Assembly (NCBI GenBank): GCA_947177105.1
Contig: CAMWTF010000084.1
Span: forward strand, 1 to 8,675
Reading direction: 5' to 3'
Source of the DNA: an uncultured Lachnospiraceae bacterium
GTDB taxonomy: Bacteria; Bacillota; Clostridia; Lachnospirales; Lachnospiraceae
Length of the DNA: 8,675 nt
Below the pieces are notes generated by a model. It made no database searches and had not been told where the DNA came from. It saw only the letters and a list, made by a program, of their open reading frames with translations. Shown in pieces: positions 1-6,121 of this stretch. Every line of letters starts with the position of its first letter. Within the stretch, counting starts at the first letter, position 1. The translations under genes and the position numbers were made by a program.

Positions 1-352
1 GCTGCCTGCGTCGGGCTTCTTTAATCTCCTGCCCAAGCAGCTGGCGGTAACTTGGTCCTGGCCTTTCGTCGTCCTCCCGGCGCTGCTGCCTGCGGCGGGC
101 TTCTTTCACCTCCTGACGGCGCAGCTGACGATAACTCAGTTCCTGTCTCTCGTCGTCTTCCCGCAGCTGCTGTCTGCGGCGGGCCTCCTTTACTTCCTGA
201 CGGCGCAGCTGGCGATAACTCAGCTCCTGTCTCTCGTCGTCTTCCCGCAGCTGCTGCCTGCGGCGAGCCTGCCTCACCTGCTGGCGGTGCAGCCGCAGGG
301 TATTCACTTCGTGCTCCTCATCATCCGCCCGGCGCTGCTGCCTGCGGCGGGC
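1..352 (-). repeat. 84-bp in-frame tandem repeat in the carboxypeptidase tail
   Basis: Four complete 84-bp units (352-269, 268-185, 184-101, 100-17) and the start of a fifth are visible, and the array continues beyond base 1. Each unit encodes 28 residues beginning ARRRQQ. Units 2 and 3 are identical in protein sequence; units 1 and 4 have diverged. A degenerate RRRQ-rich lead-in precedes unit 1. A 28-residue period equals four heptads, so an extended helix or coiled coil is plausible. Each unit alternates a basic block (ARRRQQ) with an acidic one (EDDE). Confidence 0.92.
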
Positions 353-1861
353 CTGCCTCATCTGTCTGCGGCGCTGCTGGGCCGCACTCTGTTCCTGCTC
401 TTCCTCATATTCCGTAGGATGATGCTTTCGGCGGTCTTTCATCCAGCTTCGCCGGGTGTTGGTGCGCCGGGCAGGAAAATGATAATCCTTCAGGAACCGT
501 CTCAGTCCCCATACCACAAGCGCCGCGGCAGCCAGAATACCCGCCCACATCAGCACCTTCATGACATCTATGAACACAATAGTCGGCGCTTTGTTTCCAT
601 CGGCGGCCTCCTCCTCTCCGGACAAACCGCCGGCAAAGCTGTGTCCCCGGTTCTGAGAAACCGCCAGATCCACGGATGCGCTGCCCAGATCCACGCCCTG
701 ATAGCTGTAATGAATAACCGCCGCCTGACCCTCGTTTGCCGTTTCGTAATCAATTGTGGAGGTCACGTCCGCAAAGTCCACCGCACGGGGCAGCACAATG
801 CAAGCCTCCCGGTTCAGGGACAGCAGCGGCTTGGAGCTGCCGAATATATCATGTTCCCCGTAGAAAAACCCCGTGTTTCCGATATCATATTTCGTCTCCA
901 CCTGGGAGACATTGACTTTTGCGAAATTGCCAAAGCCATAGTTAAACAGCGCTATGGTATCCTCGTAATGGGCAGGAGACTCATCCCTGAGTACCACACA
1001 GATCAGCTTCAGGCCGTCCCTCTCCGCACAGGATACCACACAGGAACGGGCAGCATTGGTATATCCTGTCTTGACACCCACCAGGTCATCATAGCCGTAA
1101 GACCTGCCGGGCAGCAGCTCTATTTTAGAATTTTCCAGCTTTTCATAGGGCATATGGTCATTGGGCAGGATGTGCAGCCGGGGCGTCAATGAGATTCTGC
1201 ACAACAGTTCGTTGGCAAAAAAAGCCTTGCCGATCATGGCCAGATCGTAGGCGGAGGTATAGTGATTTTCATCCGGCAAACCGTTGGGATTGACAAAATG
1301 GGAATCCACACATCCCAGCTCCGCCGCCCTTTTATTCATAATCTCCGCAAAATCCTGCCAGCTGGTGCCGGTGATATGCTCCGCCACCGCAAATGACACC
1401 TCGTTGGCAGAGCGGATCAGAATGGCATTCAGACAATCCTCCATAGTCAGCTGCTGTCCCACATCCATGGCTATATGATTGCTGTCCGAGGGTGTGTCAT
1501 AGATGGCATCTCTGGAAAAAGTGACCCATTCGTCCAGGGAACACTGCTCAGACGCAATCAGGGCAGTCAGGATCTTGGTGGTACTGGCCGGGTATTGCCG
1601 GGCGTGTATATTTTTGGCATAGAGGATGGCGCCTGTCTCAGCCTCTATCAAAATGGCCGATCCCGCCGTGACTACAGGGCCCGTGGGCCAGCCCGGGATC
1701 TCGTTGCTCTCCACGGTTATACCCTGCTGGGCCTGGATGCGTTCCTCCACAGTCTCCGCCAAGACAGATATTTTGCAGCACAGCAAAGCTGCCACAATCA
1801 GCCAGACACATATGCGCCATCTCCTGTACCCCGGAGCCTTTGCCGCTAACAATCTCTTCAT
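1..1861 (-). CDS. Serine-type D-Ala-D-Ala carboxypeptidase (PBP5/DacF-like), membrane-anchored, 3' end outside window
   Basis: This is my own translation of the minus strand; 620 codons are visible and the frame is still open at base 1. It trims the terminal D-Ala from peptidoglycan stem peptides outside the membrane. The penicillin-binding triad is intact: SxxK as STTK (Ser93, Lys96), SxN as SAN (151-153) and KTG (264-266, in VGVKTGYT). An N-terminal hydrophobic stretch (about 17-35) is a signal or anchor. A second one (about 428-452) is followed by Arg/Lys-rich sequence, which fits a C-terminal membrane anchor with a cytoplasmic tail. From residue 504 the tail becomes a 28-residue repeat, so the protein is longer than the usual family member of roughly 400 residues. 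The ATG at 1861 is preceded by AAAGGA at 8-nt spacing and overlaps the exonuclease stop as ATGA, implying translational coupling. The family assignment is firm. The exact orthologue (DacA, DacB or DacF) is not decided. Confidence 0.93.
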   Translation of the reverse strand, partial: MKRLLAAKAPGYRRWRICVWLIVAALLCCKISVLAETVEERIQAQQGITVESNEIPGWPTGPVVTAGSAILIEAETGAILYAKNIHARQYPASTTKILTALIASEQCSLDEWVTFSRDAIYDTPSDSNHIAMDVGQQLTMEDCLNAILIRSANEVSFAVAEHITGTSWQDFAEIMNKRAAELGCVDSHFVNPNGLPDENHYTSAYDLAMIGKAFFANELLCRISLTPRLHILPNDHMPYEKLENSKIELLPGRSYGYDDLVGVKTGYTNAARSCVVSCAERDGLKLICVVLRDESPAHYEDTIALFNYGFGNFAKVNVSQVETKYDIGNTGFFYGEHDIFGSSKPLLSLNREACIVLPRAVDFADVTSTIDYETANEGQAAVIHYSYQGVDLGSASVDLAVSQNRGHSFAGGLSGEEEAADGNKAPTIVFIDVMKVLMWAGILAAAALVVWGLRRFLKDYHFPARRTNTRRSWMKDRRKHHPTEYEEEQEQSAAQQRRRQMRQARRRQQRRADDEEHEVNTLRLHRQQVRQARRRQQLREDDERQELSYRQLRRQEVKEARRRQQLREDDERQELSYRQLRRQEVKEARRRQQRREDDERPGPSYRQLLGQEIKEARRRQ

Positions 1862-2853
1862 GAAATGTGTCCTTTCATGCGAACAGCCTTGTCTGACGCC
1901 TTTTCAGATGGTTTCCGGGAATGATTGTGCATCTTGCGGGCATGTTCACGGCGCTCAGTCAGCTTCTCCACATCCTCCGGAGAGATGAAGCGGCTGGTCT
2001 TTACCACATATACCTGCCCGTCCTCCGTCTTGCGGATACGGGCTTTACATTTCAGATACCCATGCTTCTCGCAGAATGCCACGCAATAGTAATGACGTCC
2101 GTTAGGGGTAAACCATTTCACCTTTTTGCGCAGATTCCGCCGACATAGATAGCACTTGCTGGAACTTACCTCCCGATCCGCCAACGCCGCCGTCTTATCC
2201 GGGAAAACGCGGGAGATGTACTTATAATAAGTGTCAAACTGTACCTTGATTTCCTCTTCCCTGCAGGAAGGGGGATTGAATACATCGTAAGATACATTTT
2301 TCAGTACCTCCGGATCCTGGATCGCCGCCAATACCTTTGCCGTGTAATAGGCATCGCTAAAGGCCCTGTGAAAGGGGATGTCCTTCTCGATCTCCAGATA
2401 ATCCACCGCCCATTCCAGCGCCCGTCTGCTCTTGCGGTCCTCATAGGCAATACTGAACAGCTTCTGCACGTCTAAAAAGGCTATGGGGCCCCTGGCCAAG
2501 GGCTTCATGCCGTAATAACGCAGATTGCGCTGCAGTTCTGCCAGATCCAGCGGCCCCCAGGTGCAGAAGATATAATCCTCCCCACACCAGCGCAGGAAGT
2601 CCTCCACCACCTGGGTGAAGGGCTTCCCCCTCTCCAGCTCCTCCATACGCATATGGATGAGCTTACTGGTAATTCTGTGCATCCGGTGATACACAGTGGG
2701 CCGGATCAACTGACTAAATTCACTGACCATGATCCGCTCATAATTTAATTTGATTGCACCGATCTCAATGATCTCAAAGGGCAGTGTCGCCACTTCCGGC
2801 TCCTGTCCGGTGCTGCTTTGGTTCCATTCCAGATCCAGAATAATATAATTCAC
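1858..2853 (-). CDS. DEDDh 3'-5' exonuclease, KapD-like, with a C-terminal Cys-rich module
   Basis: The protein has 331 residues. The N-terminal half is an RNase T/DnaQ-type exonuclease fold with all acidic ligands visible. Motif I is DLEW (Asp7, Glu9), motif II is TWGPLD (Asp103), and motif III is HRAFSDA (His162, Asp167), so the two-metal active site looks intact. This layout matches the KapD group, named in Bacillus for inhibiting the KinA sporulation pathway; the substrate here is unknown. After the nuclease domain come CYLC (Cys234, Cys237), Cys257, Cys261, His264 and Cys269, a possible zinc-binding knuckle, and then a basic tail. The start is GTG at 2853, chosen because motif I begins at residue 7 and GGGAG lies just upstream. 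The TGA stop overlaps the carboxypeptidase ATG. The exonuclease class is confident; the sporulation link is only by family name. Confidence 0.88.
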   Translation of the reverse strand: MNYIILDLEWNQSSTGQEPEVATLPFEIIEIGAIKLNYERIMVSEFSQLIRPTVYHRMHRITSKLIHMRMEELERGKPFTQVVEDFLRWCGEDYIFCTWGPLDLAELQRNLRYYGMKPLARGPIAFLDVQKLFSIAYEDRKSRRALEWAVDYLEIEKDIPFHRAFSDAYYTAKVLAAIQDPEVLKNVSYDVFNPPSCREEEIKVQFDTYYKYISRVFPDKTAALADREVSSSKCYLCRRNLRKKVKWFTPNGRHYYCVAFCEKHGYLKCKARIRKTEDGQVYVVKTSRFISPEDVEKLTERREHARKMHNHSRKPSEKASDKAVRMKGHIS

Positions 2854-2895
2854 TGTGTTCTCCCGAAATCGACGTAAACATTTATGTGCCTTACT

Positions 2896-2973
2896 ATATT
2901 TTGCTCATTATAGCTTATTTTTGTGTGCTTCAGCGCACATTCCGCTCAAAAGAATATTTTGCTCATTATAACA
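2896..2973 (-). promoter_or_regulatory. Duplicated promoter-like sequence upstream of the exonuclease gene
   Basis: The 17-bp sequence TATAATGAGCAAAATAT occurs twice on the minus strand (2970-2954 and 2912-2896), 58 bp apart. The upstream copy is preceded by TG at 2973-2972, giving an extended -10 (TGTTATAAT); the downstream copy lacks that TG. I see no good -35 for either. Between them, 2922-2938 forms a short hairpin (TGTGTGC with GCGCACA, one G-T pair). This 172-bp gap between the HAAS-DUF4097 gene and the exonuclease gene most likely carries the promoter of the exonuclease-carboxypeptidase operon. I find no convincing terminator for the gene before it. Confidence 0.5.
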
Positions 2974-3025
2974 CATCTTTATCGATTCGAAAAGAGCCAG
3001 TTACAGTTTCAGACTTTCACACATT

Positions 3026-4324
3026 TTATTCCACAGTGATATCCCCGCTGCCGGTGATAAGGCTTACCTGGCAGATGCCGCTGTTATAGGAAGTATTATA
3101 ATTGCGGCCGGATACCTCGTACCCCCGTATGTTCATATCTCCGCTGCCGGTGCGGGATGTGATGGACGCCCCCTCAATATGACTGAGATCCAGACTAATT
3201 TCACCGCTTCCGGCAACCATATGAATCCTCCTGGCCCTTGCGCCTGCCTCCAGTTCAATGTCACCGCTTCCGGTCTTGACCTCAAAGACTTCCATATCCG
3301 CCTGCAGCTCCACTTCGCCGCTGCCTGCCTCGGCGCTCAGTTCCCTGCCCCGGATATTCTCGGCATCAATGTCACCGCTTCCGGCGCGCAGCTCAGCTCT
3401 GTCACATGCGATGTCCTCCAGATTCTGTTCGCCGCTGCCAGTCTGTACTTTCAGCGATCCGGCCTCCAGTCTCTCTGCACTCACATCGCCGCTGGAGGTA
3501 TGCAGGCTAACCCTTGCAGCCGATATCTCCCTCGTCTCCAGGTCTCCGCTGGTGGTACGTATTTTAATCTCCGTATCCTCGTCTGACTTCATGACAATCC
3601 CGGACACCTCCACATCGCCGCTCTGGTTTTTGCCGAGAAACTTTTTGCAGACCACATCCTCAATCCGCAGATCCCCGCTGACACACTTAGTTTCCAGTTC
3701 CTGTGTCTGTATCCCCCGAACGCACAGATCTCCGCTGGTATTTTCTATCTTTATGACGGGAATCCCTGCGGGGATCTGCACACTTAAATGAATGTCGACA
3801 CCGGACCAGCTGGAGAATTGGGTAAATTTGGTGAGTACATCCAAAATGGACTCAAGTCCGGATTCCGGCGCAAACTCTCCGTGGCGGTCTGTACCCTTGC
3901 GTTCCTTCACCCCCGCATAAAATATACCATCCTGCTCATACTGGTAAAACTGATATTGCATCTTCTGGGCCTTGCTGCCACCGTTTTCATAGTCAATCCA
4001 TATCCGATCGTCTGTGGAGGCGGTTATCTCCACATCCGCCAGCAAGCCCTCTATAACCACCGCCCGGTAGAGTTGTTCATAGCTGTTGCTCTGGTTGGCC
4101 TGGTTCTCCACAATTTCCAGCTCCTGCTTCAGATCCTCCTCCGAGAACTCCTTCAGCATATCATCGATATTCCCCAGCTCCGCAATGATATCCTCCTCTC
4201 TGCGGCCCTCCGCCAGGCCCTCCGCAAAGTGCTGTTCATAATCCTCCAGGATCTCCATCTCCAAAGCTCTGTTATAATGTTGCAGTTTCTCCCGCAAAGC
4301 GTTCATATATTCTGATTTAGTCAT
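3026..4324 (-). CDS. HAAS/DUF1700-type domain fused to a DUF4097 repeat domain
   Basis: The protein has 432 residues from the ATG at 4324. That start was chosen over an upstream ATG at 4372 because AAGGAG sits 5 nt before it and the HAAS-like sequence begins there (MTKSEYMNALREKL). Residues 1-65 are helical and acidic, with EILEDYEQHF and ELGNIDDMLKEF typical of the HAAS/DUF1700 module found beside PadR regulators. Residues about 85-432 are a DUF4097-type all-beta region. From residue 197 it repeats SGD or SGE twelve times, at a spacing of about 19 residues, suggesting a stacked beta-helix. I see no signal peptide or membrane segment, so the visible product looks cytoplasmic. It follows padR after 64 bp and is probably co-transcribed and repressed by it. 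The biochemical function is unknown; these cassettes are often linked to envelope stress, which is not shown here. Confidence 0.85.
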   Translation of the reverse strand: MTKSEYMNALREKLQHYNRALEMEILEDYEQHFAEGLAEGRREEDIIAELGNIDDMLKEFSEEDLKQELEIVENQANQSNSYEQLYRAVVIEGLLADVEITASTDDRIWIDYENGGSKAQKMQYQFYQYEQDGIFYAGVKERKGTDRHGEFAPESGLESILDVLTKFTQFSSWSGVDIHLSVQIPAGIPVIKIENTSGDLCVRGIQTQELETKCVSGDLRIEDVVCKKFLGKNQSGDVEVSGIVMKSDEDTEIKIRTTSGDLETREISAARVSLHTSSGDVSAERLEAGSLKVQTGSGEQNLEDIACDRAELRAGSGDIDAENIRGRELSAEAGSGEVELQADMEVFEVKTGSGDIELEAGARARRIHMVAGSGEISLDLSHIEGASITSRTGSGDMNIRGYEVSGRNYNTSYNSGICQVSLITGSGDITVE

Positions 4325-4350
4325 AATTGCTCCTTTCCTGAAATCTTTTT

Positions 4351-4363
4351 TCGCATATTCCGG
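4351..4363 (-). repeat. Solo end motif of the palindromic element, upstream of the HAAS-DUF4097 gene
   Basis: The minus strand reads CCGGAATATGCGA in the 64-bp gap between padR and the next gene, about 27 nt before its start codon. It matches the outer arm of the palindromic element (GGRAATATGCG) without the rest of the element. A chance match to so short a motif cannot be excluded. Confidence 0.35.
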
Positions 4364-4388
4364 GTCAGGCATAAGCCAAACCTGTGTC

Positions 4389-4697
4389 CTATCTTCTCAC
4401 CAGGCGGTTCACCGCCGTCTGGAACTGTTCCCATTCCTGCAGCATAGTCTGCTGGTATTCCCTGCCCTTCTGTGTAAGCTGGTAATATTTCCGGGCCGGG
4501 CCCGACTCGGATTCCACCAGGTAGGTGGTCACATAGGCATCCTCCTTCAGTCTTCTCAGAATCGGGTACAGGGTTCCGCTGGCAATAGACATCTCCTCCG
4601 AGATCCGCTCTGTCAGCTCATAGCCATACTTGTCGCCGCTTACCAGCTGGGACAGTACGCACAACTCCAGGGCGCCTTTTTTTAACTGCGTGTTCAT
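4389..4697 (-). CDS. PadR-family transcriptional regulator
   Basis: The protein has 102 residues and fits the short PadR class: a winged helix plus one C-terminal dimerisation helix. The visible core is YGYELTERI, then SIASGTLYPILRRLKEDAYV (the winged-helix region with its DNA-recognition helix), then the wing GPARKYYQLTQKGRE. The last 20 residues (LQEWEQFQTAVNRLV) form the dimer helix. The start is ATG at 4697, with AGGAGG 6 nt upstream; an in-frame ATG at 4751 lies inside the leader repeat and is not used. It precedes the HAAS-DUF4097 gene, a recurring pairing in Firmicutes. PadR proteins commonly repress their own operon, and a candidate operator lies in the promoter at 4870-4898. The effector is unknown. 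Confidence 0.93.
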   Translation of the reverse strand: MNTQLKKGALELCVLSQLVSGDKYGYELTERISEEMSIASGTLYPILRRLKEDAYVTTYLVESESGPARKYYQLTQKGREYQQTMLQEWEQFQTAVNRLVRR

Positions 4698-4719
4698 GAC
4701 ATTCCTCCTTTCTATATAA

Positions 4720-4817
4720 AGTTCCGCATATTTCCTACCAGCACATAACACCGGTGATCAATATATGGCCGCTTTGACGTCCATATATTGATCAATGTAC
4801 TGTCCGGAAATATGCTG
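4720..4817 (-). repeat. Palindromic three-tier hairpin element, copy 1 (padR leader)
   Basis: Nested inverted repeats lie in the padR 5' leader. The outer arms 4726-4735 and 4806-4815 (GCATATTTCC) are perfect over 10 bp. The middle arms 4740-4746 and 4795-4801 pair over 7 bp with one G-U in the minus transcript. The inner arms 4755-4768 and 4781-4794 (TGATCAATATATGG) are perfect over 14 bp. The 12-nt loop at 4769-4780 reads ACGTCAAAGCGG on the minus strand. The same architecture and loop recur at 7571-7673 and 7674-7776. The element ends about 8 nt before the padR Shine-Dalgarno region. I do not recognise it as a named RNA or repeat family. Confidence 0.88.
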
Positions 4818-4832
4818 TCTTGAAGATCCTCA

Positions 4833-4847
4833 GTTCCGCATATATCC
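4833..4847 (-). repeat. Truncated second end of the palindromic element in the padR leader
   Basis: The minus strand reads GGATATATGCGGAAC just upstream of copy 1. This mirrors the end of a full element, as if a second tandem copy had once stood here, as in the proS leader, and lost its body. No hairpin arms remain. Confidence 0.5.
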
Positions 4848-4869
4848 TATAACTTGATTCATTTAGAAG

Positions 4870-4898
4870 ATTGTATCACATGCTATTGTTTAATGCAA
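4870..4898 (-). promoter_or_regulatory. padR operon promoter with candidate PadR operator
   Basis: On the minus strand the -35 is TTGCAT (4898-4893) and the -10 is TACAAT (4875-4870), with a 17-bp spacer. Transcription should start near 4863, giving a leader of about 165 nt that contains palindromic element copy 1. The 14 bp at 4874-4887 (AATAGCATGTGATA on the minus strand) recur exactly in the same promoter position at 5134-5147. A repressor bound there would block RNA polymerase. It is a plausible PadR site by position, but the dyad symmetry is imperfect. Confidence 0.72.
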
Positions 4899-4905
4899 TA
4901 TACCT

Positions 4906-4929
4906 GGGTAAAAAAAAGCTTTTTCTCCC
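4906..4929 (-). terminator. Weak hairpin with T-run after the small ORF
   Basis: The minus strand has GGG, an A-run, GC, then eight T and ACCC. It can fold as a short A/T stem within GGG/CCC, with most of the U-run inside the stem. It lies between the small ORF and the padR promoter, where a terminator would be expected, but the structure is poor and it could be an A/T tract only. Confidence 0.28.
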
Positions 4930-4962
4930 GTCATCCCCATATAACCGCCCTTCAGCCAACCG

Positions 4963-5082
4963 TTAGCGCTGCTTGCGCTCTCTACTGACTGCCTGTTGCA
5001 GCCCTCCCATGCCTGCTGCCTGCCAATGCTGTTCCTCTTCTTCATGCTGTCCTGCTTTTTCATGTCCTTTTGCCCCTTTCAT
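4963..5082 (-). CDS. Putative 39-residue small protein, Gln/Glu-rich
   Basis: The start is ATG at 5082 and the stop is TAA at 4965-4963. The protein begins MKGAKGHEKAGQHEEEE and ends VSRERKQR; it is hydrophilic, with no membrane segment, signal peptide or known motif. Support comes from its surroundings: a GAGGAA ribosome site 7 nt before the start and a good promoter at 5130-5158, about 40 nt upstream. That promoter shares its spacer with the padR promoter, so PadR may control both. A 9-codon ORF (5108-5079) overlaps the start as ATGA and could be a leader peptide. I do not recognise the protein. The remainder of the 535-bp gap between padR and the hydrolase gene is regulatory sequence. The chance that it is not translated is substantial. 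Confidence 0.45.
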   Translation of the reverse strand: MKGAKGHEKAGQHEEEEQHWQAAGMGGLQQAVSRERKQR

Positions 5083-5094
5083 ATTAAAATTCCT

Positions 5095-5103
5095 CGCATA
5101 TCC
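5095..5103 (-). repeat. Solo element end motif before the small ORF
   Basis: GGATATGCG on the minus strand lies 13 nt before the small ORF start and partly provides its ribosome-site region (GCGAGGAA). It resembles the element end GGRAATATGCG but is one base shorter. It may be coincidental. Confidence 0.25.
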
Positions 5104-5129
5104 TTCATGTTTCTCTCTTTATGTAGATG

Positions 5130-5158
5130 AGTATATCACATGCTATTATATATTGCAA
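5130..5158 (-). promoter_or_regulatory. Promoter for the small ORF, paralogous to the padR promoter
   Basis: On the minus strand the -35 is TTGCAA (5158-5153) and the -10 is TATACT (5135-5130), with a 17-bp spacer. The block AATAGCATGTGATA (5147-5134) is identical to that in the padR promoter and in the same register. Transcription from here would cover the small ORF and could continue into padR. Confidence 0.65.
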
Positions 5159-5186
5159 GATACTAAATATAATTTTTTTAAAATTT

Positions 5187-5219
5187 CAGGCAAGGTCTTC
5201 TGACGGAAAACCTTGCCTG
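5187..5219 (-). terminator. Hairpin terminator after the hydrolase gene
   Basis: The perfect 10-bp inverted repeat CAGGCAAGGT (5187-5196) pairs with 5210-5219 around a 13-nt loop. It begins 13 nt past the hydrolase stop. On the minus strand it is followed by AAATTTTAAAAAAATT, which is A/T-rich but not a clean U-run, so termination may be partial. Confidence 0.68.
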
Positions 5220-5232
5220 CACTAGCAGTCAT

Positions 5233-6075
5233 TTAAGTTTTAGAAAAAAGCGCCTCCAGCCAGGTTTGGGCCAGATTGATCCAACCGGCGCACTCCGGCT
5301 GGACACAGTTGCCGTCCGAAGTCTGGGTGAGGGATGTTGCCAGGGCCAGGCCGTGGCCGCCGTGAGGGTACATGTGAAATTCCGTGGGGATGCCTGCCCG
5401 GCGCAGGGCGCTCACCAGCAGGAGCGAGTTTTCCACCGGCACAGACTGGTCCTCATATGTGTGCCAGACAAAGGTGGGCGGCACATCGCCGTTCACCTGC
5501 TTCTCCAGAGAAACCTGCTCCAGCAATTCATCTCGTTCAGGCAATTCCCCGATCAAGTTTTCAAAGGAACCCCTGTGGGCGAACTCCCCGGAAGTGATCA
5601 CCGGGTAACACAGCAGCAAACCATTGGGGCGCAGCAGTCTATGCTCCGGATCTTTGTCCATGATGCCCATGCGCTCTCTGAGCCAGTTCTGGTTCCAAAA
5701 CATGGCAAAGCTGGCCGCCAAATGTCCCCCCGCGGAGCAGCCCTGAATCACAAGCTTATCCGCCTTCACATGCCACTGCTCTGCGTGTTCCCGAATCAGC
5801 TTTACGCTGGCTGCCAATTCCAAAAGCGCCGTGGGATACCGGGATGGGGCACAGGAATACCGCAGCACTGCCGCATGATATCCCATAGCCAAAAACTGCA
5901 GTGCCATGGATTCCGCCTCCCTGTCAGAGGTATACGCATAGCCGCCCCCCGGGCAGAGCAGCACCAATGGTCTCTCCCGCAGCGCCAGCGAATCCGAGTA
6001 GTCTTGTATATAAGTTACCAGACGGGCATCCGGTCCTGACCCCTCCACCGGTAACGAAAACACTTCATGTATCAT
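5233..6075 (-). CDS. Alpha/beta-hydrolase, acetyl-esterase/lipase-like (COG0657 type)
   Basis: The protein has 280 residues and the length of a single-domain esterase. The oxyanion-hole region is LLCPGGGYAYTS (PGGG at 42-45). The nucleophile elbow is GCSAGG (Ser114). The acid is probably Asp209 in WHTYEDQSVPV, and the base is His241 in HGGHGLAL. These complete the Ser-Asp-His triad, so the enzyme should be active. With no signal peptide, it is probably cytoplasmic. Relatives include acetyl-xylan and sugar esterases such as BD-FAE; the substrate cannot be told from sequence. AGGAGG lies 5 nt before the ATG. The gene follows proS after 46 bp with no terminator between, so it is likely transcribed from the T-box-controlled proS promoter. 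I see no obvious functional link to proline charging. Confidence 0.9.
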   Translation of the reverse strand: MIHEVFSLPVEGSGPDARLVTYIQDYSDSLALRERPLVLLCPGGGYAYTSDREAESMALQFLAMGYHAAVLRYSCAPSRYPTALLELAASVKLIREHAEQWHVKADKLVIQGCSAGGHLAASFAMFWNQNWLRERMGIMDKDPEHRLLRPNGLLLCYPVITSGEFAHRGSFENLIGELPERDELLEQVSLEKQVNGDVPPTFVWHTYEDQSVPVENSLLLVSALRRAGIPTEFHMYPHGGHGLALATSLTQTSDGNCVQPECAGWINLAQTWLEALFSKT

Positions 6076-6091
6076 TCTTGCCTCCTATATT

Positions 6092-6108
6092 AAGCTTTGC
6101 ATATTTCC
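6092..6108 (-). repeat. Solo element end motif upstream of the hydrolase gene
   Basis: GGAAATATGCAAAGCTT on the minus strand is followed by AATATAGGAGG and the hydrolase start. It aligns with the padR leader (GGAAATATGCGGAACTT, then TATATAGAAAGGAGG), so similarity extends from the element end through the ribosome site. No hairpin body is present. Confidence 0.5.
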
Positions 6109-6121
6109 TTAATATTTTGCT

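Noticed and set aside
287..1192. 301-codon plus-strand ORF
   Set aside because: It lies wholly antisense to the carboxypeptidase gene, which has intact catalytic motifs in the same DNA; no ribosome site and no recognisable protein.
2922..2938. Terminator after the HAAS-DUF4097 gene
   Set aside because: The hairpin is short, is followed by A rather than T residues on the minus strand, and sits inside the promoter region of the next gene.
3179..3791. Overlapping plus-strand ORFs with repeated TASG and SPLP peptides
   Set aside because: The repeats are the antisense reading of the SGD/SGE repeats of the DUF4097 region, so they are shadows.
4324..4372. Upstream ATG start (4372) for the HAAS-DUF4097 protein
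   Set aside because: It has no ribosome site and adds sequence unlike the family; the ATG at 4324 has AAGGAG and begins the HAAS domain.
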